Origin: Clostridia bacterium
GTDB lineage: Bacteria > Bacillota > Clostridia > Christensenellales > UBA1242
Direction: 5' to 3'
DNA: 8,498 bases
Assembly: GCA_017456465.1 (NCBI GenBank)
Contig: JAFTJJ010000022.1
Coordinates: forward strand, 1-8,498
A program made the position numbers and the translations under genes. The number at the start of each line of letters is the position of its first letter. Position 1 is the first letter of the stretch. The notes beneath the pieces were generated by a model. The model was not told where the DNA came from. It did no database searches and saw only the letters and a program-made list of their open reading frames with translations. Below, piece after piece: positions 1 through 5,360 of the stretch.

Positions 1-2098
1 CCTTGTGCGTGAAAACCCAACTCACAGCAACAATCGCATTCCCGCACAAACCATAAAAAACATACCCCAAAATCTCAACAACTTTGTCAGCGATGTCTGG
101 CACAGCGTGTTCCTCAAAAACAGCCACAAGTTCAACATTTTCGCTTGCCACAAAAGTGTATAATTCTTCTGTGCTCACTGTTTCCCCGTTTACTTCCCAG
201 CGCACAAACTTCCATCCACGCTTTGCTATTGCTTGCACAGTCAACATCTCGCCACTGCCAATCTCACCACCACCAAGAACGCTTCCGTGAGCATCGTCAT
301 CCGCATAAACTTCAATAAAGAAAGTAAATTTCCAAAATATAATTGTTCCTGACGCCTCTGGATAGTTCACACTGTCACTTGGGAAAAAGAACCAATGATA
401 TTCCACACCTTGTTCAAGTGGCGTGTCACTGCTCAGCACTGTGCCATCTGCCTTTTCAACTCTTGTTGTTCCAGAAATTGTTGCATCTGCTGCGCCTGTT
501 GCAATAACCGTGAAGTTTGTGTCACCAAAAACTTTGCCACTTTCTTGCACTTTTTCATAACTAAAGGTTGTGCTGATTGCGGCTTTTTCAATTGTAACTT
601 TGAGTTGGTTTTCGACATAATCTTCAGAATTCGTGTTGTTTGTTGCACGAACTTTGATCCAATAAGATCCTGCATTTGTTGGTGCATCACTCAGTGCCTC
701 ACCAATTTCGTTTGAGTTGTCCAAAAACCAAGAATGGGTGTAAGAAAAGTTCGTGTCGTCACCGTCAGTCGTGAATGCAACATCAAAATCGCCCGCACCC
801 GCAACTCCCGCAAGAAGAGCTTCTCCATCAAACACAATGTTTTGCTTCACAACAAAATCAATTTTTGTGTTTTCAAGAACATAACTCTCGCTTGAGATGT
901 CAAGAACACTTCCAGATGCTGTTCCCCAAAGCCCTTTTGTGTCGTTGTCATAAACATATTTGATTGTCGATCCGCCTGCAACAAAACTGAACCCAGAAGA
1001 CATGTTCCCGCTGCCACCAGCCATGAACAACCCGCCACTTGATCCAACAGTTCCAGTGTCACTGTTCGTAACGTCCACCAAATAATTCAAACCACTTGCA
1101 AGTGACACAATGTTCCACATGTGTGGCTCACTCCCCATGAGCCCGCTTGCAAGATAACATTCAATCTCCGCGTGTGAAAAATCCGTCAGATCGCAAAGAT
1201 ACTTGAATGCTTTTGCATAGCCCTCACACACAACATTCGTTGATGGGTTTTTGTCAAAGACATAAACAATTTGCCATGGATCGCCATATGCGACACCGCC
1301 ACTTGCAGCTGCTGTGTTGTATGTCACCAAATCACAAATTTCCTCGGCATATGCCCTGAGCTTGTGCACATCACTGTTTGATGCATGACTTTGGACAATT
1401 TCCCTTGCGTTTTGTGCAGCTGATTGAACAGCCAGCGCTTTTGTTGTGTCCACAGCAGGCGCACTTGGAACATATCCACTCGCCCTGTAACCTTCTGCAA
1501 CCGAAAACATCATCTCGAACTCTTCAATGCTTGCACTTGACCCGCTTGGCACCACAATTGCAACACTCGAATGCATGAGATAGCCAACCGTTTTGTCAAA
1601 CCAATAAAGCTCAAATGGATGGTCACTCATCAATGCTTCAATCACGTTTGAAATGCCAAATTGGGCATAAAAACTTGGAGTCACCTCGTCCACGTGTTCA
1701 ATTTTTGAAAGACCAAGCTCACCTTTTGTCCAGCTCAACTTCGCCCCCCAACTTTCAAGAGTTGTTTTGTCAAAAGTGATTGACGCATCACTCCTGCTTC
1801 CACTCGCCAAACTCAAAATCAAGCTTTCAAGTGCCTCGAAAAGCTTCAATGACACACCTGAAAGCTGACTTTTTGCAGCAACAGTGCGAGGACGATTGCT
1901 GAAATTTTCCTCAAAAAGCACACTCTCTGCATATGCATCAAAAAGCTTGTCATTTTCAGACTCCGTCACACATTCTGCTGCGCTTGAGCTTGAAAATTGT
2001 GAAAAATTCACCCTCATGCCACTTGCTCCAAACAAAAATGCAATCACAACACACAAAAATGTTCCAATCCACTTGATCACTTGCTTTCTGTTTTTCAT
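1..2098 (-). CDS. Secreted transglutaminase-like protein with Ig-like and InlB-type repeat domains (C-terminus beyond the window)
   Basis: The frame opens at ATG 2098 behind a good ribosome binding site (AAAGGAG, 6 bases before the ATG) and stays open to the left edge: 699 residues and no stop, so the gene is partial. Residues 1-27 form a signal peptide or signal anchor (KNRK, then a hydrophobic stretch). Residues 150-166 hold an ALMSDHPFELYWF segment resembling the DHPELFW motif of bacterial transglutaminase-like proteins. The core has a plausible Cys-His-Asp triad: C291 in VVCEGYAKAFKYLC, H326 in HMWNIV and D342 in YLVDVTNSD. Next come two MBG/Ig-like domains (about 418-505, with DAPTNAGSYWIKV, and 506-590), a divergent InlB B-repeat (about 593-662, GWKFVRWEVNG to VELVAVF) and a hydrophobic stretch (673-696) that may be a membrane anchor. 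Known family members act as cysteine peptidases or transamidases; the substrate here is unknown. It lies 30 bases after the ATP-grasp gene, probably in the same operon. Confidence 0.85.
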   Translation of the reverse strand, partial: MKNRKQVIKWIGTFLCVVIAFLFGASGMRVNFSQFSSSSAAECVTESENDKLFDAYAESVLFEENFSNRPRTVAAKSQLSGVSLKLFEALESLILSLASGSRSDASITFDKTTLESWGAKLSWTKGELGLSKIEHVDEVTPSFYAQFGISNVIEALMSDHPFELYWFDKTVGYLMHSSVAIVVPSGSSASIEEFEMMFSVAEGYRASGYVPSAPAVDTTKALAVQSAAQNAREIVQSHASNSDVHKLRAYAEEICDLVTYNTAAASGGVAYGDPWQIVYVFDKNPSTNVVCEGYAKAFKYLCDLTDFSHAEIECYLASGLMGSEPHMWNIVSLASGLNYLVDVTNSDTGTVGSSGGLFMAGGSGNMSSGFSFVAGGSTIKYVYDNDTKGLWGTASGSVLDISSESYVLENTKIDFVVKQNIVFDGEALLAGVAGAGDFDVAFTTDGDDTNFSYTHSWFLDNSNEIGEALSDAPTNAGSYWIKVRATNNTNSEDYVENQLKVTIEKAAISTTFSYEKVQESGKVFGDTNFTVIATGAADATISGTTRVEKADGTVLSSDTPLEQGVEYHWFFFPSDSVNYPEASGTIIFWKFTFFIEVYADDDAHGSVLGGGEIGSGEMLTVQAIAKRGWKFVRWEVNGETVSTEELYTFVASENVELVAVFEEHAVPDIADKVVEILGYVFYGLCGNAIVAVSWVFTHK

Positions 2099-2128
2099 GT
2101 TTTTCTCCTTTGTTTTCAAAATTTACTT

Positions 2129-3145
2129 TCATCTTTGACTTTCGTCTTGTTTGTCTCCAGAATAATATTTTCCCTCAAACTCGTCTTCGGTGACAAAAAT
2201 TGTGCTTCCAATCTCATAGCCTGAACACGAAATTGGATTGATCTCGCAAAGATCAAAATGCCTGTTGCCCTTTTCGTCTTCAAACTCCAAAATGTCCACA
2301 ACAAAAGTCTTGTCTTTTTCACTCATCACGTCAATCACTCCGCGAACATAGTCCTTGACGCCATCTGGCACACCACGCTCAGGAATCCAACTCCTTGAAA
2401 CCACAAACTCACCGTCCACTACAAACGCCCTGAATTCAACAGGAATGTGAGTGAACTCCTCGTCCCTCACAAGATTGAGATAAGGCTGAACCATCACTTC
2501 TGTGCTTCTTGGAAGCATTCCAAATCTGAAATCACCATGGTCTTTTGAAGAGTCAGTGATCACAATGTACATTGGTTCGTTAAAAAAATCCGAAAAATCG
2601 GCTTTATGGTTGCTCTCACCAAATTCTCCGTCACTAACAATCGGAGCAAGCTCACCGCCAAGCTTTGCTGCGGCAAGCACCTCGCATGAAAAGTTCTTCT
2701 GCTTGGTCTTGAAAAACACTCGTCCAAATTTCTGCTTGTAAGACTCAAAGTTGTCCAAAAACTCTCCAAGAGTTGTCAACTCCACATCGCGAAATGTCGG
2801 ATTGATCGCATTAGCCCAGTTCATCACAAAATCATTTTCATCCTTTGAAACCACACAGTCAGCGCCAGCATTTTCAAGAGCGCTCAAAAGCGTGTCCATT
2901 TCAGGAATTATGCAACGCGGGAAAACCCTCTTGCCTTCAAGATCAATTTCTTGCTTGTGTGCGTCATAAAACTTTCCAGTCTCTTTCACAAATGCGGCAA
3001 ATTTTCCAAGTTGCTTTGCATTGCTGATGTCAAAATTCATGTTGTCAAAAATGTGTGATCCGTGCCTTGCCTTCATCCCTGAAAAATCGGTTTGGTCAAC
3101 ATTGTCAAAACAAAAACAATAAAAGTCGATTTTTTTCATGCTCAC
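2129..3145 (-). CDS. ATP-grasp domain protein, possibly R2K-like
   Basis: This 338-residue cytosolic protein has no signal peptide or membrane segment. The C-terminal half carries ATP-grasp landmarks: a nucleotide-binding lysine candidate in RVFFKTKQKNF (about 144-152), the linker strand VMVQPYLNL (218-225), EFRAFVVDGEFVV (237-249), and metal-ligand positions D284 in FVVDILEF and E301/N303 in CEINPISCSGYE. ATP-grasp enzymes usually form amide or ester bonds through an acyl-phosphate. The overall pattern recalls the DUF4343/R2K families, but I assign that only tentatively and cannot name a substrate. The start is ambiguous: GTG at 3145 lies 5 bases after AAAAAGGA, and ATG at 3139 lies 11 bases after it and would give MKKIDFYCF. 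Spacing favours GTG. The gene begins 12 bases after yqfD, where B. subtilis has phoH, and ends 30 bases before the transglutaminase-like gene. Confidence 0.78.
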   Translation of the reverse strand: MSMKKIDFYCFCFDNVDQTDFSGMKARHGSHIFDNMNFDISNAKQLGKFAAFVKETGKFYDAHKQEIDLEGKRVFPRCIIPEMDTLLSALENAGADCVVSKDENDFVMNWANAINPTFRDVELTTLGEFLDNFESYKQKFGRVFFKTKQKNFSCEVLAAAKLGGELAPIVSDGEFGESNHKADFSDFFNEPMYIVITDSSKDHGDFRFGMLPRSTEVMVQPYLNLVRDEEFTHIPVEFRAFVVDGEFVVSRSWIPERGVPDGVKDYVRGVIDVMSEKDKTFVVDILEFEDEKGNRHFDLCEINPISCSGYEIGSTIFVTEDEFEGKYYSGDKQDESQR

Positions 3146-3157
3146 ATTTTTCCTTTT

Positions 3158-4324
3158 TCATTGCTTCACGACTCGCATATATTCAAGATAACAGTCAATC
3201 TCAAACACACAGTCCGCAATTTCAGTCACCACTGTGTGGATTTTTCTGTCCTCACTTGCAGAAATCCCTGCATCTGCCTCAAGCTCACTTGAAAGCTTTG
3301 CAATGATGGAATCCTTCACGTCTTCAACAGCAGTAATGACCTCTTTTTTTTCCGTCTCATAATATTTTATCACAATTTTCTTCATCGGTACAAATAAATT
3401 CGGAACAATAAACCCATGAGACTCCTCTTTTTCAAAAAAAACAAACCCACAATCCGAATCCGAAATCTCCGCACTCAAATTTTTCCCCAACAACTCAAAC
3501 TGAACAAAAGATTTTTCTTTTCCTGTTCTTGCAAGCTCGATTGAAATTTCTGAATGAATGTAGCTTTTGTGCTTGAATAATCGCATCACTGCTGACCCCA
3601 TCGCACGCTTCCCGTTTTCTCCAGCCACGAGCACTTGCCCCTTTTTGACAGTGTCGCCAGCCTTGACCATTGCTTTCCCACTTGACACCACAAGCTCTGA
3701 AACAATTCCGTTTTCAGGCGCAATCAAATCCATCGTCTCTGCAGTGTGGTCGCTTTTCAAAACACCTTCGTGCACTTCAACTTCGAGTTTTGTGCCCACA
3801 GATCGAATCGAACAACTCGAAATCCCCTCAAACTTCGCAAGAATTGCTCGCTCAGCTGATTGCTTGTCAACATGAGATATTTCCCCGCCCACATGCACGC
3901 CAAGCGTCTCAAGATAAGCCTCAAACTCATCAAAGTTGCTTGACTCAAAAATGCACCTCGAACCATTCTTGCACACATGATCTTTCGGGATCAAAATCTC
4001 AACAGTTGAAACATACCTTGTCCCGCAAAAAAATAAAACAAAACCAAACATTGCTCCAAAAATAATGCCAACCCAAGAAAATAACTTCAAAAATAACTCA
4101 CGCTGACCATGGCGCTCAATGATCTCGACCTGAAAATTTGCAAATAAACCATGCTCCAAGATCTTTGCATGACCTGATTCACTCACAAAAAATTCGTGAA
4201 CTCGCACACCTCTTTTCTTGAGCTTTGTGACAACAATCCCAATTTGTTGAGCTTTTGAAAGCTCACGCATGAAATTGAGTCCCACCACTCTCAGCTTGAC
4301 ATTAAACTTTGCAATGCTCCCCAT
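3158..4324 (-). CDS. yqfD: Sporulation protein YqfD
   Basis: This 388-residue protein matches the YqfD family in layout and length. A basic N-terminal cytosolic region (1-75) is followed by one strong transmembrane segment (about 81-100, FSWVGIIFGAMFGFVLFF). An extracytoplasmic part follows with the FDEFEAYLETLGVHVGGEI and VGTKLEVEVHEGV segments (about 131-188), then a biotinyl/lipoyl-like beta region (about 197-235, LIAPENGIVSELVVSSG and AGDTVKKGQVLVAGENG), and a charged C-terminal tail. In B. subtilis yqfD is expressed in the mother cell under sigma E, and its exact molecular role remains poorly defined. The ATG shares its A with the yqfC stop codon (TGATG), so translation is probably coupled. 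Sequence identity to well-studied YqfD proteins looks low, but the domain order leaves little doubt. Confidence 0.9.
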   Translation of the reverse strand: MGSIAKFNVKLRVVGLNFMRELSKAQQIGIVVTKLKKRGVRVHEFFVSESGHAKILEHGLFANFQVEIIERHGQRELFLKLFSWVGIIFGAMFGFVLFFCGTRYVSTVEILIPKDHVCKNGSRCIFESSNFDEFEAYLETLGVHVGGEISHVDKQSAERAILAKFEGISSCSIRSVGTKLEVEVHEGVLKSDHTAETMDLIAPENGIVSELVVSSGKAMVKAGDTVKKGQVLVAGENGKRAMGSAVMRLFKHKSYIHSEISIELARTGKEKSFVQFELLGKNLSAEISDSDCGFVFFEKEESHGFIVPNLFVPMKKIVIKYYETEKKEVITAVEDVKDSIIAKLSSELEADAGISASEDRKIHTVVTEIADCVFEIDCYLEYMRVVKQ

Positions 4325-4587
4325 CAGATCCCCTCAAATTCCACACTGAAAATTCGCCCAGAAATTGTGATGTCGTTTTTGTTCATGGCAGAAACCTCCA
4401 AAAAATCCCCCTTGATGATCGCCTTTTGATGCTTGCTTGCTTTGACTTGAATTTCATTTTCTGAAAGCAAAAGTACCCCTTGCATGTTCGTGATAAGAAC
4501 AACATGACGCCCAACCACTTGCACCAACATCTCCCCAATCTCAGAAATGTCCTTCACTCCCACCGCTGATAACAATTCGTCAAACAT
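4324..4587 (-). CDS. yqfC: Sporulation protein YqfC (YabP/YqfC family)
   Basis: This is a small 87-residue protein of the YabP/YqfC family, recognised by the run of short beta strands GRHVVLITNMQGVLLLSEN, IQVKASKHQKAIIKGDFLEV and NDITISGRIFSVEF, and by its position directly before yqfD. Two in-frame ATGs exist. The one at 4605 would give a six-residue extension and has no ribosome binding site. The one at 4587 sits 6 bases after AGAGGTG (4594-4600), so I chose 4587. The stop overlaps the yqfD start by one base. The family is sporulation-associated and sigma-E-controlled in Bacillus. YqfC has no clear membrane segment and may work with YqfD at the mother-cell membrane, which is inference. A candidate sigma-E-type promoter lies about 35-65 bases upstream. 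Confidence 0.9.
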   Translation of the reverse strand: MFDELLSAVGVKDISEIGEMLVQVVGRHVVLITNMQGVLLLSENEIQVKASKHQKAIIKGDFLEVSAMNKNDITISGRIFSVEFEGI

Positions 4588-4593
4588 ACAATT

Positions 4594-4600
4594 CACCTCT
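4594..4600 (-). promoter_or_regulatory. Ribosome binding site that fixes the yqfC start
   Basis: The minus strand reads AGAGGTG followed by six bases (AATTGT) and ATG 4587. This is the only good Shine-Dalgarno match near the gene. If the upstream ATG at 4605 were used, the site would lie inside the coding region, so the shorter start is preferred. Confidence 0.8.
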
Positions 4601-4620
4601 TTCATGTTGACATTTGCTTT

Positions 4621-4651
4621 AATATATGAAATTAAAATAACTTTTTATAAC
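4621..4651 (-). promoter_or_regulatory. Candidate sigma-E-like promoter for the yqfCD operon
   Basis: On the minus strand GTTATAA (4651-4645) is followed, 17 bases after its ATA, by CATATATT (4628-4621). This fits the Bacillus sigma-E pattern ATA-N16-18-CATACAAT, with 6 of 8 bases in the -10 box. The predicted start near 4613 leaves a leader of about 25 bases containing the yqfC ribosome binding site. The known sigma-E control of yqfC in Bacillus raises the prior. A weak vegetative reading (TTGGCG with an AT-rich -10) is also possible in this AT-rich stretch, so the call is moderate. Confidence 0.45.
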
Positions 4652-4672
4652 TCGCCAATCAATAACCACAAA

Positions 4673-4882
4673 TCACCCCACATAACTAATTCCTCCATCG
4701 CCTTCAATACTGACAAAAATTGGGATCATGATGTTATTTGTTGATGCTTCTTCCAAAGCAGTTGAAACGCCTTGTCCCTCGTTTCCAACAATGAGCATCA
4801 TATTTTGAGGAAAATCATGGATTTCATAAATTAATGATGTTTTTACATCTGCCAAAAATTTTATAGCTTGACCCAAAACCAA
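4673..4882 (-). pseudogene. Remnant of a SpoU/TrmH-family RNA 2'-O-methyltransferase
   Basis: A 69-codon open stretch reads KFLADVKTSLIYEIHDF followed by MLIVGNEGQGVSTALEE and NNIMIPIF. The GNEGQGVS block and the following IP match motif 2 and the start of motif 3 of SpoU-type SPOUT methyltransferases, which methylate the 2'-O of ribose in rRNA or tRNA. The rest is missing. There is no N-terminal half, a stop lies just upstream in frame (4886-4888), and the expected SLNV motif with its helix is replaced by EGDGGISYVG and a stop. No ribosome binding site or proper start is visible; the frame opens only at a TTG. I read it as a decayed fragment rather than a small working gene. A different frame just upstream (down to 4861) carries AIIGDDWFWVKL and may be further decayed coding sequence joined by a frameshift. 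Confidence 0.55.
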
Positions 4883-4952
4883 TCGTCACCAATAATTGCA
4901 CTAATCTCCGAGACTCGCTTTAGATTTTGCATTAATTTAATAATTACACTGG

Positions 4953-5030
4953 CGGACAGAGTTTTTGTAAAATACAAAAAAACAAAAAAAATCCAGGCAC
5001 GGGTTATACTTCCGTATTACCCTGTCTGAG
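4953..5030. repeat. Degenerate copy A of the palindromic element
   Basis: This stretch resembles the left arm and centre of the large palindrome at 5232-5363. Shared blocks, in order on the plus strand, are CGG, AGTTT, ATACAAAAAAA, an A-rich run, CAGGC, a TAC..GTA mini-stem and CCTGTCTGA, with similar spacing over about 78 bases. The right arm beyond 5030 does not match well, so this is a partial or eroded copy. The alignment was made by eye. Confidence 0.55.
4976..5028 (-). terminator. Hairpin with U-tract (copy A core)
   Basis: Arms pair as CAG (4994-4996) with CTG (5026-5028), GGGT (5001-5004) with ACCC (5019-5022), and ATAC (5006-5009) with GTAT (5014-5017). On the minus strand the closing loop is GGAA, a GNRA-type tetraloop. 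The minus-strand transcript then runs into about 16 bases of U broken by a single G (plus-strand A-run 4976-4991). This is a plausible intrinsic terminator, although no intact gene lies directly upstream of it. It may be the leftover of a lost gene or the 3' end of a small RNA. Confidence 0.45.
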
Positions 5031-5061
5031 CAATACAATATTGAATAACGTACGCATTAAA

Positions 5062-5128
5062 GCGCAAGTTTTGGTGCAATAAAAAGAACAAAATAAAAAC
5101 GAGGCACGCCCTTGATCATACCCCCTCA
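5062..5128. repeat. Degenerate copy C of the palindromic element
   Basis: The plus strand AAGTTTTGGTGCAATA, followed by an A-rich run and CGAGGC, parallels AAGTTTGTGCATTATA, an A-rich run and GTCAGGC of the large element near 5246-5283. The centre is different (a TGATCA palindrome at 5113-5118). A short GAGG/CCTC pairing (5101-5104 with 5123-5126) followed on the minus strand by a T-rich run keeps the hairpin-plus-U-tract design. This is weaker than copy A and by-eye only. The stretch from about 5129 to 5231 contains only short palindromes such as AACAAATTTGTT (about 5139-5150) and CACGTG (5191-5196). I see no gene in it. Confidence 0.35.
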
Positions 5129-5253
5129 CACTTTGAAAACAAATTTGTTCATTCACATACCTTAGCTTAACGCACTACCGGGCAATGATTCACGTGTCAA
5201 TATAAAACACACTATAAATTTCTTCTAACTGTATTTTCGGGATAAGTTTGTGC

Positions 5254-5282
5254 ATTATACAAAAAAATAAGAAAAAGTCAGG
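5254..5282 (-). promoter_or_regulatory. Weak promoter candidate inside the palindrome
   Basis: On the minus strand CCTGAC (5282-5277) is followed by a 17-base T-rich spacer and a perfect TATAAT (5259-5254). The -35 is poor and overlaps the terminator stem, so this may be chance in AT-rich sequence. If active it would produce a short transcript that could end at the U-tracts of copies C or A; no open gene lies directly downstream. Confidence 0.22.
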
Positions 5283-5320
5283 CTGGCTCGTACTCCCTGT
5301 ACTTGCCTGTCTGACTTTTT
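5261..5320 (-). terminator. Intrinsic terminator of polA, probably bidirectional
   Basis: The minus-strand RNA folds as GTCAG, ACA, GGC, AA, GTAC with loop AGGGA, then GTAC, GA, GCC, AGC, CTGAC: three helices separated by symmetric internal loops. The outer stem extends to AAAAAGTCAG/CTGACTTTTT, and a U-rich tail follows (plus-strand A-run 5261-5276). It lies about 40 bases after the polA stop. On the plus strand the stem is also followed by six T, so it can stop transcription from either side. Confidence 0.75.
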
Positions 5321-5360
5321 TGAAATTTTTGATGTAGAATGTGCGAAATCGTCCCGAAAA

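Noticed and set aside
395..715. 106-codon Cys-rich plus-strand frame that looks like a small cysteine-rich protein
   Set aside because: Antisense to the transglutaminase-like gene, which is open through the whole region with recognisable Ig-like repeats; the cysteines come from reverse-reading Thr, Ala and Asn codons.
3670..4065. 131-codon plus-strand open frame
   Set aside because: Antisense to the well-supported yqfD frame; composition is typical of a shadow frame.
4588..4605. Longer yqfC start at ATG 4605
   Set aside because: It has no ribosome binding site, while ATG 4587 has AGAGGTG at ideal spacing.
4961..4980. TTTTTGTA-AAA-TACAAAAA palindrome as an operator
   Set aside because: A short A/T-only palindrome within an A-rich arm of a repeat is expected by chance, and no promoter or gene is placed to use it.
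4976..5028. GGAA-capped hairpin considered as SRP RNA helix 8
   Set aside because: The conserved internal loops and AGCAGC segment of SRP RNA are absent, and the hairpin is followed directly by a long U-tract, which fits a terminator better.
4883..5360. Search for tRNA, riboswitch or CRISPR array in the gene-poor region
   Set aside because: No TTC-loop or acceptor pairing of a tRNA, no known riboswitch core, and the repeats are too few, too diverged and too irregularly spaced for CRISPR.
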